Positions 35,989 through 45,850 of a stretch of 64,000 nt of DNA are shown here, one piece after another. Numbering within the stretch: position 1 is the stretch's first letter; each line of letters opens with the position of its first letter. The DNA comes from a bacterium ADurb.Bin243 (lineage in GTDB: Bacteria > Muiribacteriota > UBA9980). The position numbers and the translations under genes are program-made. Below the pieces are notes generated by a model that saw nothing but the letters and a program-made list of their open reading frames with translations, had not been told where the DNA came from and ran no database searches. The stretch is from NCBI GenBank assembly GCA_002069765.1, contig MWBZ01000009.1, positions 1-64,000 on the forward strand, read 5' to 3'.

Positions 35989-38245
35989 AGTAGCCGTTTC
36001 CATTCCCGTAGACCAGCTTTATACCTATAAAATTCCCGACAAATATTCAGGACTCGTAACCCGCGGCAGCAGGGTTTTAGTGAATATAAAAAACCAGGCC
36101 GACCCGGTCGCCGCTTACGTGATTTCGTGCTGCGAAACCTGCGATTACGATCCAACCCTCGTTAAACCCGTTTACGATATAGTCGAAGGCGCTCCGCTGC
36201 CCGAAGATTTGATGCGGCTTTCCGAAATGATTTCGGAAAAATATCTTTGCGCGCAGGGAATGGCGCTTGAAATGATATTTCCGCCCTCGCTTTCGTACCA
36301 GAACGAAAAGATCGAGCCTTACTACGATTTTAACCGCAAAGCCGACGTTTTCGAGGCTATAAAAGACCGTTCTCTAAATAAAACAGATAAGCTCGTTATA
36401 CAATTTTTATATAACCACGGCGCGTCCGATATTAAAAATATCGAAAAGAGCCTGCTTTCAACCCGCGTTACCGTCAAAAACTCGCTTTCAAAGCTTTCCG
36501 GGCTTAAATACGCCGTAAAATCGTTAGACCCCCGCAAGTTCGATTACGGCGGAGCGGGCCCTCTAGTTTATAAGCTCGGCGACGACAGGGGCATGGAATT
36601 CACTTCCGAACAGAAGGCGGCCATCGCCAACGTAACGCATTATATAAATAAAGGCGAATATCACGAAAGCTTAATATTCGGGGTCACCGGCTCCGGAAAA
36701 ACCGAAGTGTATATCGAAATTATCAAAGAAATTTTAAACGCCGGAAAAACGGCCATAGTCCTGGTGCCCGAAATAGCCCTTACGGAGCATTTAAAGCACC
36801 GTTACCAGAAGGCGTTCGACGACAGGCTCGCCATATGGCATTCGCTCGTCACCAAGGCCCAGAAAGACGCCATATATTCGCAGATCGCAGACGGCAAGAT
36901 CAAGATACTTCTCGGGGCGCGCTCGGCCGTGTTCGCGCCTTTCGACCAGCTCGGCTGCGTCATAATCGACGAAGAGCACGATTCGTCCTATAAACAGGAT
37001 TCGGCCATAAAATATGACGCCCGCGAAGTGGCGAAAATGCGCCTTAAAATAAATAACGGCGTCCTGGTTTCCGGAACGGCAACGCCTTCCATAGACAGCT
37101 ATCATGACGCCGTTCAAAACGGCCGCGGAGGAGATTTTCCGTCTTTAATCAAGCTGGAGAAACGCGTCGAGAACCGCCCCATGCCCGAATGCCATATCGT
37201 GGATATGGGCCGGGAATTCATAGACAATAAAAATAAATCTATGTTTTCGGCGCTTTTGAGCGAAAAAATCAACGACAGGCTCCAGAAACGGCAGCAAAGC
37301 CTGCTGTTTTTAAACAGGCGCGGCCACAGCACCTTCGTTTTGTGCCGGGCATGCGGGTATGTCGTAAAATGCGACGACTGCTCGGTGTCGATGACCTTTC
37401 ACATGCAGCAGCAGACGCTTTTATGCCATTACTGCTCGGCGGTGAAAAAGGCCCCGTCCAGATGCCCGCAATGCGACAGCCAGTATATAAGATTTTTCGG
37501 GGCCGGGACCGAAAAGGTGGAAGAGGAATTCAGGTTGAAATTCCCGAACGCCCGCGTGGCGAGGCTTGATTCTGATATACTGACCAGCAAGAAGATAAGC
37601 TCTAAAATACTCGACGACTTCGCTAAGAAAAAAATCGACGTTCTTATCGGCACGCAGATGATAGCCAAGGGGTTCGATTTTCATAACATCACCCTGGTAG
37701 GCGTAATATCGGCCGACACCATGCTGAATATGCCCGACATGTTCGCCTCCGAACGCACGTTCCAGATCTTATGCCAGGTAATCGGCCGGACGGGCCGGGG
37801 CGAAACTGAAGGCGAATGCGTTATACAGACCTATAACCCCGATAATTACGCCATAACATGCGCCGCCGCGAGCGATTTTATCTCGTTTTACGAAAACGAG
37901 GCGGCCGTAAGAAAAGGGCTTTTTTACCCGCCTTTCAGTAAAATGATAAAAATAAGTTTCGCCCACCCGGAAGAAACGCTTATACTGGAGACAGCCTCCG
38001 CGCTCGCCGGAGAAATAAACGAGAGAATAAAGGCCGCGGGCGGGGGCAAATTAAGGCTTACGGGCCCTGCTCCTTCGCTGGTGGCTAAAATTCAAAATAT
38101 TTACAGGTATAATATATTCGTATACGCCGGCTCTGATGAAATAATAAGGGAGAGCCTGCTGGACATTCTCAAAAAATATAGTTTTACAAATAAAAAGCAA
38201 TGTGTTAAAATATCCGTTGACGTTTCGCCGAATAACACTTTTTGA
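35978..38245 (+). CDS. priA: Primosomal protein N' (PriA helicase)
   Basis: A 755-residue replication-restart helicase. The N-terminal DNA-binding part (VAVSIPVDQLYTYKIP) is followed by helicase motif I GVTGSGKTEV (about 233-242), DEEH (about 330), the zinc-binding insert with eight cysteines (CRACGYVVKCDDC and CHYC...CPQC, about 455-502), and the C-terminal helicase motifs (GTQMIAKGFDF, QVIGRTGRG). The start lies 11 nt inside coaBC and has no strong ribosome site, so coupling is likely. It rebuilds replication forks at D-loops. Confidence 0.97.
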   Translation: MYCKVAVSIPVDQLYTYKIPDKYSGLVTRGSRVLVNIKNQADPVAAYVISCCETCDYDPTLVKPVYDIVEGAPLPEDLMRLSEMISEKYLCAQGMALEMIFPPSLSYQNEKIEPYYDFNRKADVFEAIKDRSLNKTDKLVIQFLYNHGASDIKNIEKSLLSTRVTVKNSLSKLSGLKYAVKSLDPRKFDYGGAGPLVYKLGDDRGMEFTSEQKAAIANVTHYINKGEYHESLIFGVTGSGKTEVYIEIIKEILNAGKTAIVLVPEIALTEHLKHRYQKAFDDRLAIWHSLVTKAQKDAIYSQIADGKIKILLGARSAVFAPFDQLGCVIIDEEHDSSYKQDSAIKYDAREVAKMRLKINNGVLVSGTATPSIDSYHDAVQNGRGGDFPSLIKLEKRVENRPMPECHIVDMGREFIDNKNKSMFSALLSEKINDRLQKRQQSLLFLNRRGHSTFVLCRACGYVVKCDDCSVSMTFHMQQQTLLCHYCSAVKKAPSRCPQCDSQYIRFFGAGTEKVEEEFRLKFPNARVARLDSDILTSKKISSKILDDFAKKKIDVLIGTQMIAKGFDFHNITLVGVISADTMLNMPDMFASERTFQILCQVIGRTGRGETEGECVIQTYNPDNYAITCAAASDFISFYENEAAVRKGLFYPPFSKMIKISFAHPEETLILETASALAGEINERIKAAGGGKLRLTGPAPSLVAKIQNIYRYNIFVYAGSDEIIRESLLDILKKYSFTNKKQCVKISVDVSPNNTF

Positions 38246-38300
38246 AAGCTGATTAATCTGGTTGAAATTATAAATTATCCGTTCAAAGAGGAGATTATTA

Positions 38301-38813
38301 ATGACCATATTACCGATATACATATGCACCGACAAAGTGCTCCGGCAGAAAGCGGCCGATTGCGCCAAACCGTATTCGCAGTATAAGGCGCTGGCCGAAA
38401 ACATGATCCAGACGATGTATAAAGCTCCCGGCGTGGGGCTCGCGGCTCCGCAGATAGGGGTGTCTTTGAAGCTCGTCGTTTACGACGCCGGAAACGGGCC
38501 GGTCGTTCTCATAAATCCCGAAATATTGTCCTCTTCGGAGCAGACCGCCGCTTACGAAGAAGGCTGCCTTTCCGTGCCCGACATAACGGCCGAAATTATA
38601 AGGCCGGCCTCGGTAAAATTTAAAGCTTTCGATCTCGACGGATATAAGTACGAAAAGGAAGTCACCGGCATGGAAGCGCGCGTGGTCCAGCACGAACTGG
38701 ACCATCTGTCGGGAATCCTGTTCATAGACAGACTCCAGCCGAAGGATAAGCCGGCAATTGAAAAGCTTCTTAAAAAAGCCGGAATGAAAGTAGCGGTGCA
38801 GAAGACCAGATGA
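38301..38813 (+). CDS. def: Peptide deformylase
   Basis: A 170-residue metalloenzyme that removes the formyl group from nascent proteins. The three signature motifs are present: GVGLAAPQIG (I), EGCLSVP (II, metal-binding Cys) and QHELDHLSG (III, metal-binding His pair with catalytic Glu). The start ATG has AGAGGAG about 7 nt upstream. The stop overlaps the fmt start (ATGA), the usual def-fmt pairing. Confidence 0.97.
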   Translation: MTILPIYICTDKVLRQKAADCAKPYSQYKALAENMIQTMYKAPGVGLAAPQIGVSLKLVVYDAGNGPVVLINPEILSSSEQTAAYEEGCLSVPDITAEIIRPASVKFKAFDLDGYKYEKEVTGMEARVVQHELDHLSGILFIDRLQPKDKPAIEKLLKKAGMKVAVQKTR

Positions 38814-39754
38814 AGATATTTTTCCTCGGAACGCCAGAATTCGCAGTGCCGTCGCTTAAAGCGCTCGCGGCCTCGCCGGAACATAGCGTATGCGCGGTCA
38901 TAACTAATCCCGACCAGCCTTCGGGCCGCCAGCTTAAGTTAAAGCCTTCTCCGGTCAAATCGACCGCGCTGGAACTGGGATTGCCGGTTTATCAGCCCGA
39001 AAAGTTCAACACCGAAGAAACTTTAGAAATATTAAAATCTTCAGGCGCCGATCTGCTCGCGGTCGTAGCTTACGGCAAGATTATAGGCGATAAAATACTC
39101 GCGGAATTTAAAGACCGCATCGTTAACGTCCATCCTTCGCTGCTTCCGGCGTATAGAGGCGTAGCCCCTTACCAGTGGGCCCTTTTAAACGGCGAAACGG
39201 TTACCGGCGTCAGCATAATATATCTGGTTAAAAAGCTCGACGCGGGCGATATTATATTGCAGGAAAAATACGATATACTGCCTTCGGATAACGCCAAAAC
39301 CCTCCATGACAAACTATCCGTCATGGGCGCGGGCCTTTTATGCCGCGCGGCGGGAATGATAGCCGGCGGAACGGTTCAAAGGGCCCCGCAGGACGATAAC
39401 TCCGCCACTTATTTTAAAAAAATCGATAAAGCCATGGGGAAAATCGACTGGAACCGGCCGCCAAAAGCGATTTCCGATCTCGTGCGCGGCCTTTACAGCT
39501 GGCCGTCGGCCTACGCTTTTTTCAACTCCGAAATGCTTAAAATCCACGAGGCTGAACCCGCTTCCGAATTTTCGGGCCACGATCTGACGCCCGGAACGGT
39601 CATTACGGCCGATGAAAAAAAAGGATTTATAATAGCCTGCGGAGAAAAAGGCGCCCTCCGCGTAAAAACCCTTCAGCTCGCTTCGCGCAATATCCAGAAT
39701 TTCGACTCTTTTTTAAGAGGAAATAAAATTAACGCCGGGATAATATTAAACTAA
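38810..39754 (+). CDS. fmt: Methionyl-tRNA formyltransferase
   Basis: A 314-residue enzyme that formylates initiator Met-tRNA. The formyl-transfer core has MKIFFLGTPEFAVPSLKAL at the start and NVHPSLLPAYRGVAPYQWAL with the catalytic Asn-His-Asp region. The C-terminal OB-like domain follows residue 205. It overlaps def by 4 nt (ATGA), coupling the enzymes that add and remove the formyl group. Confidence 0.97.
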   Translation: MKIFFLGTPEFAVPSLKALAASPEHSVCAVITNPDQPSGRQLKLKPSPVKSTALELGLPVYQPEKFNTEETLEILKSSGADLLAVVAYGKIIGDKILAEFKDRIVNVHPSLLPAYRGVAPYQWALLNGETVTGVSIIYLVKKLDAGDIILQEKYDILPSDNAKTLHDKLSVMGAGLLCRAAGMIAGGTVQRAPQDDNSATYFKKIDKAMGKIDWNRPPKAISDLVRGLYSWPSAYAFFNSEMLKIHEAEPASEFSGHDLTPGTVITADEKKGFIIACGEKGALRVKTLQLASRNIQNFDSFLRGNKINAGIILN

Positions 39755-39903
39755 TTAAAATATCAGCCGATATAAAACTTGAGTTGTTTTAGTTTTATCC
39801 GCGCCCGCTCGAACCGGCGCGCCGCTTTCGCCGGAAACCGCGAAAGCATGGATAAAACGGGGCTCTCATATAGTGAACGTTTTATAATGAGGTTGATTAA
39901 TTT

Positions 39904-41265
39904 ATGATTAATGCCCGAGAGTGCGCAATACGCATATTGTATCAGGTCGAAACCCAGCTCGCATACTCCAATATAGTAATCGACGACATCATCCAGAAGA
40001 ACGTATTCAATACGCTCGACAAAAATTTCGCCATTCAATTGGTGTATGGAGTCATCCGCCACCAGAATACCCTCGACTATATCATTCTGCAATTCATAGA
40101 GCATAAGGAAAAATTCGCGCGCCTCAACAAATGGCTATTGCTCGCGCTTCGCCTGGGCGTATATCAGATAATTTATCTCGACAAAGTGCCGAATTACAGC
40201 GCCGTGGATGAATCGGTGAAACTCGCCAAGTCTTACGGCCCGGTGGGTTCTTCCAGTTTCGTCAACGCCGTGCTCAGAAACGTGTGCGAACATTCGGAAA
40301 GGCTGATAAAGTTCGAAAACGAAGCCGAAAACGTAAAACTCGCGCTTCACCTGTCTCACCCGGTATGGCTCATAGAACGCTTGATAGCGCAATTCGGCAA
40401 ACTCAACGCAATTAAAATATGCGAGGCCAACAATAACGCCCCCAGAATCTCCATACGCGTGAACACTTTAAAGACCACGACGGACGCCATGATGACGGCG
40501 CTTTCGGCTTTCCAGCCGGAGCCTTCGGCGCTCGTGCCCGACGGCATAATTTTAAAGAATTTTTCGGAACTCACATCGACCAATTATTTTAAAGAAGGAT
40601 ATTTCTATATACAGGACGAAGCTTCGATGCTGGTAGCGCACGTGGTCGACCCCCAGCCCATGGAAGTGGTTTTCGATTTCTGCGCCAGCCCCGGCGGAAA
40701 AAGCACCCATCTGGCCCAGCTTTCCAACAACCAGTCGCTGATACTTGCTTACGACAGGTTCTCTCACAAAATACAAAAGATCAAAGACAACGCCAAGCGC
40801 CTCGGCATTACATGCATTACGCCCAAATTACAGGACGTTTTAAAGATGAACGAGAGCAGAATGGCCCACAGGGTGCTTATCGACGCGCCGTGCTCTTGCA
40901 TGGGCATAATAAGGCGCCATCCCGAGCTTAAATGGAGGCTCGAAGAAAAGAATATCGATTCGCTCGCTAAAATACAGTACCAGCTTCTCGAAGTGGCCGC
41001 TTCGCACGTGGTCCCCGGCGGCGTGGTAGTATATTCGGTATGCACGTTCGAGCCGAACGAAACTATAAACCTGATAAAGAAATTCATTAAAAACAATTCG
41101 GAATTCGAACTTTCGCCTTTTCCCGCGCACGTCGTCGAATGGTTCAAAAAAGCCGGCGTGGATACGGAAACGATCGAAAGCGGCTACCAGACGTTTTTCC
41201 CGTATACCTGCGGCATGGACGGATTTTTCATAGCGCGCCTGGTTAAAAACGGTTCCGGAAAGTGA
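39904..41265 (+). CDS. rsmB: 16S rRNA m5C967 methyltransferase RsmB
   Basis: A 453-residue enzyme. A NusB-like RNA-binding domain (about 1-140; ARECAIRILYQVETQ) is fused to a SAM methyltransferase core with FDFCASPGGKSTHL and the two catalytic cysteines of the RsmB type in DAPCSCMGIIRRHPELKW and YSVCTFEPNE. A 150-base gap separates it from fmt and holds a possible -10 (TATAAT near 39881) but no clear -35. Confidence 0.96.
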   Translation: MINARECAIRILYQVETQLAYSNIVIDDIIQKNVFNTLDKNFAIQLVYGVIRHQNTLDYIILQFIEHKEKFARLNKWLLLALRLGVYQIIYLDKVPNYSAVDESVKLAKSYGPVGSSSFVNAVLRNVCEHSERLIKFENEAENVKLALHLSHPVWLIERLIAQFGKLNAIKICEANNNAPRISIRVNTLKTTTDAMMTALSAFQPEPSALVPDGIILKNFSELTSTNYFKEGYFYIQDEASMLVAHVVDPQPMEVVFDFCASPGGKSTHLAQLSNNQSLILAYDRFSHKIQKIKDNAKRLGITCITPKLQDVLKMNESRMAHRVLIDAPCSCMGIIRRHPELKWRLEEKNIDSLAKIQYQLLEVAASHVVPGGVVVYSVCTFEPNETINLIKKFIKNNSEFELSPFPAHVVEWFKKAGVDTETIESGYQTFFPYTCGMDGFFIARLVKNGSGK

Positions 41266-41305
41266 AATACTTATTTTAAGAGGCCGTAGCGGCGGAAAGA
41301 AATTT

Positions 41306-42385
41306 ATGAACGAAGAAAAGAAAATAGATATATGCGGCCTGGAATTAAGCGAGTTCGAAAGGCTCATCGAGGAGATGGGAGAAAAAGCCTTCCGCGCCAG
41401 GCAGGTTTACGGATGGATCTTTAACGCGGGCGTGCGCGACTTCGCGGGTATGACCGATATTCCTTCACAATTAAGAACCACGCTGGCCGGGCGTTTTAGC
41501 GCCGAAACATGCCGCATGGAGCGTAAATCGGTTTCAGGCGACAAAATGGCGGTAAAATACGCTCTTTCGCTTGCCGACGGAAACGTTATAGAAACCGTTA
41601 AAATATATGATTCGGAAAAACTCGATAAATATACGGTTTGCGTTTCGACCCAGGTCGGCTGCCCTGTAAACTGCGCGTTCTGCCAGACGGCCAGGATGGG
41701 GTTCATAAGAAATTTAAGCGCCGCCGAAATAACCGGGCAGGTTCTCGCGGCGGCTTTCGACGGCGAAGGGGCCGCGGAAGGGCTTTCTAACGTAGTATAT
41801 ATGGGGATGGGCGAGCCGCTTTTAAATTACGACAGCGTCGTAAAATCGGTTAGAATAATAAACTGCCCGAAAGCTTTCAACGTGTCCATGCGCAAAATAA
41901 CGGTTTCTACGGCCGGCGTAGCGCCGATGATGAAAAAGCTCATGAACGAAAATATGCCCATAACGCTTGCCCTTTCATTGCACGCTCCTACGGACGCGCT
42001 CAGGGATAAGCTCGTCCCGCTCAACCGCAAGCATAATATAAAATGCCTTATCGACGCGGTTAAGGCTTATGCGCGCACGACCGGAAGGCGCGTTACCATA
42101 GAATACGTGCTCATAGATAACGTCAACGATAAAAAATCGGACGCCGTTAAGCTGGCGGAATTATTAAAAAACATATTATGCCACGTTAATTTGATACCTA
42201 TGAATAAGACCGAAGGCGGATATTCGGCCCCTTCGAAAACCAGGGTCGCCGAATTCAAAAATATACTGATGAGTTCCGGCGTCAACGCCACCGTAAGAAG
42301 CTCCCGCGGGCAGGACATTAACGCGGCCTGCGGAATGCTTTACAAACAATTGAAAAAAACCCGCGCGGACGAAGAGATCAAATAA
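41306..42385 (+). CDS. rlmN: Dual-specificity RNA methyltransferase RlmN
   Basis: A 359-residue radical-SAM enzyme that makes m2A in 23S rRNA and some tRNAs. The [4Fe-4S] motif is CPVNCAFCQ, preceded by the conserved CVSTQVG cysteine region. The mono-methylation cysteine near the C terminus is in INAACGMLY, and GMGEPLLNYDSV is the SAM-binding stretch. The length is typical. It lies 40 nt behind rsmB with a GGCGGAAAG site. Confidence 0.97.
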   Translation: MNEEKKIDICGLELSEFERLIEEMGEKAFRARQVYGWIFNAGVRDFAGMTDIPSQLRTTLAGRFSAETCRMERKSVSGDKMAVKYALSLADGNVIETVKIYDSEKLDKYTVCVSTQVGCPVNCAFCQTARMGFIRNLSAAEITGQVLAAAFDGEGAAEGLSNVVYMGMGEPLLNYDSVVKSVRIINCPKAFNVSMRKITVSTAGVAPMMKKLMNENMPITLALSLHAPTDALRDKLVPLNRKHNIKCLIDAVKAYARTTGRRVTIEYVLIDNVNDKKSDAVKLAELLKNILCHVNLIPMNKTEGGYSAPSKTRVAEFKNILMSSGVNATVRSSRGQDINAACGMLYKQLKKTRADEEIK

Positions 42386-42480
42386 CGGGCAGCGCAGGTT
42401 AATTATTTAGACGACTGTTTTAAAAAGTAGAGAGTAATAATAAATTTATCGAACGCGAAATAATCGGGAGGATATATACG

Positions 42481-43689
42481 ATGCGATTCACACAATCCAG
42501 AGCGGTAAAAGGGAATATTCTTATCGCGTTATTAAAATTTTTGATATTCATAATATTTTTCGTGATACTTTTTCAGTTCGCTAAAATGTATTCCATAAAG
42601 ATGATGAACTCCTTTTTCAACAAGGAGGAAACCAAGGTGCCGAACCTGGTTTCGCAGGACGGCATGCCGGTGCGCATCGAAGACGCGTTCGAGCTGTGCA
42701 AACAATGCAAACTGCAACTGGATATTAAAGATAAAAAGCACGACAATAATATTCCCGAAGGCTGCATTATAACGCAGGACCCTCCTCCAGACACCATAGT
42801 AAAAGCCAACCGCGTGATGGAAGTAATCCTTTCGCTCGGCGCTAAAACCATAGACTGCCCGGATGTGACCGGAAAAGACCTGCGCGACGTGGCGTTCACG
42901 ATACAAAAAGAAGGCTTTTTGATAGGCAAGAAATCGTATATATTTTCGGAAAGCGTTGCGGTGGATACCGTTATTTCCCAGACCCCCGAAGGCAATAAGC
43001 CCGCCCCTAAAGGCGCACAGATAGACCTTCTGGTTTCGCAGGGAAAGGCCAATTCGACCGTTAAAGTTCCTAATTTTATCGGCAGGCGTATCGAAGCCGT
43101 AAAGATCGTTTTAAGCAAGATCAACCTCGACCCCGGCAAGATCGGATACGAGAAAAAAGAAGGCACGGCTTCCGGAACCGTTCTGGCCCAGGATCCCGCC
43201 GCAGGAAGCGGCGTGGCCGATAAGACCCCCGTCAATTTTATAGTATGCGAAAATTCGGACGCGGCAAAGCCCGAAGAAAACAGGGACGCGGTAATAATAA
43301 AAACCGACGGCGTTAAAATGGAATCCAGCGAAAGCAACGTCATAAAAATAGACGCCGGCAGCAAGGAAGCCCCGCTGCCTTTGATCGAAACTAAAGGCGA
43401 AAAAACGGCCGAAGCTCCGGCGACCGCGGCAAAACCCCAGATCGAAGACTCAAACGGCGACGCCGCTAAAAAAGTCGAAATTATCAAATTCATAGTTCCG
43501 CCGGGCCAGAAAAGCCGCGAAGTCAAAATGGTTTTGCTCGACGACATGGGGCCGCGCGAAATTTATAAGAACCCTCATTACCCCGGCGAAGAGGTAGATT
43601 TGAGCGTCAACGGCTACGGCGCGATGAAAGTTCTTGTTTATCTGGATAACGTTTTCTTTAAAGATATAGAGGTAGGTGTTAAAAGATGA
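42481..43689 (+). CDS. PASTA-domain membrane protein (split extracellular half of a PrkC-type kinase)
   Basis: A 402-residue protein with one membrane segment (about 14-36; IALLKFLIFIIFFVILFQF) and three PASTA domains (about 47-120, 121-190 and 191-260), each with the typical VPNLVSQDG/CPDVTGKDL/VPNFIGRR start. A charged linker (about 261-320) precedes a C-terminal domain (about 325-402; VKMVLLDDMGPREIYKNPHY) like the tail found after PASTA repeats in some PrkC-type kinases. PASTA domains bind peptidoglycan muropeptides. It occupies the position of the extracellular half of the PASTA kinase in this operon type, and its stop overlaps the start of the kinase-fold gene (ATGA). The start has GGGAGG. 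Confidence 0.88.
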   Translation: MRFTQSRAVKGNILIALLKFLIFIIFFVILFQFAKMYSIKMMNSFFNKEETKVPNLVSQDGMPVRIEDAFELCKQCKLQLDIKDKKHDNNIPEGCIITQDPPPDTIVKANRVMEVILSLGAKTIDCPDVTGKDLRDVAFTIQKEGFLIGKKSYIFSESVAVDTVISQTPEGNKPAPKGAQIDLLVSQGKANSTVKVPNFIGRRIEAVKIVLSKINLDPGKIGYEKKEGTASGTVLAQDPAAGSGVADKTPVNFIVCENSDAAKPEENRDAVIIKTDGVKMESSESNVIKIDAGSKEAPLPLIETKGEKTAEAPATAAKPQIEDSNGDAAKKVEIIKFIVPPGQKSREVKMVLLDDMGPREIYKNPHYPGEEVDLSVNGYGAMKVLVYLDNVFFKDIEVGVKR

Positions 43690-45035
43690 AACTGCTGAAA
43701 GATAAATATAAACTGCTCGAAAAGATAGACGAAGACGAAAAGGTAATGCTTTTTCTCGCTCAGACAGTGAAAGAGCCTGTAGTCAATATAAATATAAGGA
43801 CATTAAAACAGAGGCGTCTTAAAAATCCCGATTTCGTACAGCGCTATACCCAGGAGTTTCAGACCATGGCCGCGCTCGATTCTCCGCTGTTTCTGAAAAT
43901 ATTCGATATAGATTTTTACCAGGACGTTTTTTTCGTGGCCTCCGAGCATGTCGAAGGAAAAAGCCTTCACACGATTTTAAAGGAACGCGAAAAGCTTTCT
44001 CTGGCACAGATAATAAATATAGTGACCCAGCTCACCAGAGCTTTCGGGCATGCGCTTCGCGAAAACGTTAAATACCGCTCGCTCACATATTCCGACATTA
44101 TATACCAGGTCAGCGGCAAGATAAAGATACTTCAGTTCCATATACCGCGCGACGTTATATCCAACAAGGATTTTGAAAATAAAATCTCCTCGGTCGGCTC
44201 CGATATTTTCTTTACCGGATGCCTGTTTTACGAGCTTCTTACCCACAAGCCTTTATTCGAGGCTGACGGGATAAGCGTCAGAAATATGAAGACCGTAAAG
44301 GATTTCAGGCTCGATTCGGGCAGCGTTAAAAATATCGGGCCTCAGCAGCTCGAAGCGCTTAAAAACATAATATTCAAATGCGTCACCAGCGATATTTCCG
44401 CGAGATACCAGTCCATCGACGAGCTTCTCGAAGCTCTCGTAAAGTTCGTTTCGGACCAGATAAATAAAACCGACGTTCTGTCGTCCATGCAGGTCGATCC
44501 GTCTAAATTTATGAAACCAGGCGAAGAACCCTCTCAGCCGCGTCGTAAAACCGAAGGGGCTAAAAATAAGGCCGGCGAAATCTTAGCCGATATTAAAATA
44601 CCTTCTTTCGGCGGTCCGGAAAAATGCGCGGCTCCGGATTCTACGCGCAACTCGCCCGGCGCGGCGAGCGCGCCCAGGACCCGCGACGATAGCGATGCTT
44701 ACGCTATATTATTCGGCAGGAAAGGCGCCTCGGAAAATAAAAGGGCGGCGTATCAGGCTCCCGAAACGGATATGGGACCGGTTTCGGAGCAGGCCGCTTC
44801 TTTGAATGCGGACGGCCGGGAAACGGAAATTAATAGCGCCGAAAACCAGCCGCCGGAAGCCGGTTTGAAAAATTTTAATATTAAGGCCGCCGGAAGAAAA
44901 GAGGCCGGCGAGATGTGGAACAATAAAAAAACCGCCGGGGCGAAAAGCCTGCTTGCAAAAATAGCTAATTTCTGGTATAGTATGTTATTCGTAATAGCGG
45001 GATTTTTAAGTTTTCTTCTTTACGTTTTCTGGTAA
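43686..45035 (+). CDS. Membrane-bound pseudokinase (split PrkC-type kinase half)
   Basis: A 449-residue protein with a kinase fold lacking catalytic motifs, and a C-terminal membrane segment (about 425-447; ANFWYSMLFVIAGFLSF). The fold is recognisable by HVEGKSLHTILKEREKLS (the YVEGxSL hinge), GSDIFFTGCLFYELLTHKPLF (the subdomain IX block with Asp173) and the ISARYQSIDELLEAL ending. The glycine-rich loop is replaced by IDEDEK (14-19), the ATP-binding lysine region by VVNINIRTLK, the HRD catalytic loop by KYRSLTYSD (129-137) and DFG by QFH (150-152). It cannot be a normal kinase. A low-complexity linker (about 260-420) precedes the membrane helix. It overlaps the PASTA gene by 4 nt. Confidence 0.85.
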   Translation: MKLLKDKYKLLEKIDEDEKVMLFLAQTVKEPVVNINIRTLKQRRLKNPDFVQRYTQEFQTMAALDSPLFLKIFDIDFYQDVFFVASEHVEGKSLHTILKEREKLSLAQIINIVTQLTRAFGHALRENVKYRSLTYSDIIYQVSGKIKILQFHIPRDVISNKDFENKISSVGSDIFFTGCLFYELLTHKPLFEADGISVRNMKTVKDFRLDSGSVKNIGPQQLEALKNIIFKCVTSDISARYQSIDELLEALVKFVSDQINKTDVLSSMQVDPSKFMKPGEEPSQPRRKTEGAKNKAGEILADIKIPSFGGPEKCAAPDSTRNSPGAASAPRTRDDSDAYAILFGRKGASENKRAAYQAPETDMGPVSEQAASLNADGRETEINSAENQPPEAGLKNFNIKAAGRKEAGEMWNNKKTAGAKSLLAKIANFWYSMLFVIAGFLSFLLYVFW

Positions 45036-45187
45036 AATAAAATCGGCTTTCAGCGTGTTTTTTCAAACCACGCTTCAGCGCGGCGGCTTATGACGCCCGC
45101 GGGCTTTATCCGCTATTTCGTTTTTTTACCGGGCCTGGCGCTTGCGTTAAGCCGGTTAAAAAGAAAAAAATGAACGGAGCGGATAAA

Positions 45188-45841
45188 ATGCCTGAAAAGA
45201 GCGTGTTAATAGCGCCGTCGATACTGTCGGCCGATTTCAACAAACTTGGCGCCGAAATAGAAAACGTTACTAAAGCCGGCGCGGATTGGATCCATCTCGA
45301 CGTCATGGACGGCCATTTCGTGCCCAATATATCTTTCGGGCTTCCCGTTTTAAATTCGATATCGAAAATAACTAAAATTCCGATCGACTGCCACTTGATG
45401 ATTACCAATCCCGAGCAGTTCGTAGATAAGTTCGCCGCGTCCGGCGCCGATATAATAACGGTGCACGCCGAGGCGAGTTTTCATCTCGAGCGGCTCCTTT
45501 CGCATATACGCTCGCTCGGCAAAAAAGCCGGCATTTCTTTCAATCCGCACACCGGCCTGGAGCCTCTGGAATATATAATGCACGCGGTGGACCTGGTCTT
45601 AATAATGAGCGTCAATCCAGGCTTCGGCGGGCAGAAATTCATAGAATCGGCGGCGGAAAAAATCAGGCGGGTAAAGCGGATCGCTTCCGATCATAAGCGC
45701 GATATACATATACAGGTGGACGGCGGAATAACGGCCGAAAATAAGGATATCGTCATAGAGGCCGGCGCGGACGTTCTGGTGGCCGGTTCGTCGGTGTTTT
45801 CAAAACCCGATTACAAGAGCGCTATAAGCGCTTTAAGGTAG
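45188..45841 (+). CDS. rpe: Ribulose-phosphate 3-epimerase
   Basis: A 217-residue TIM-barrel enzyme interconverting ribulose-5-phosphate and xylulose-5-phosphate. Motifs are APSILSADFNKLG, HLDVMDGHFVPN with metal-binding His and Asp, DCHLMITNPE, and MSVNPGFGGQKF and QVDGGITAENKD at the phosphate site. ATG 45188 was chosen because GGAGCGG lies 6-7 nt upstream; an earlier in-frame ATG at 45170 has no ribosome site. rpe is often next to the prkC kinase gene in related operons. Confidence 0.96.
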   Translation: MPEKSVLIAPSILSADFNKLGAEIENVTKAGADWIHLDVMDGHFVPNISFGLPVLNSISKITKIPIDCHLMITNPEQFVDKFAASGADIITVHAEASFHLERLLSHIRSLGKKAGISFNPHTGLEPLEYIMHAVDLVLIMSVNPGFGGQKFIESAAEKIRRVKRIASDHKRDIHIQVDGGITAENKDIVIEAGADVLVAGSSVFSKPDYKSAISALR

Positions 45842-45850
45842 GCGCGGCTT

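Noticed and set aside
42573-43547. 324-codon frame opposite the PASTA gene
   Set aside because: Ser/Leu-rich shadow of a clear PASTA protein; no ribosome site or motif.
45052-45074. Hairpin AGCGTG...CACGCT after the pseudokinase gene as a terminator
   Set aside because: No T-run follows, and the downstream rpe gene is likely read from the same transcript.
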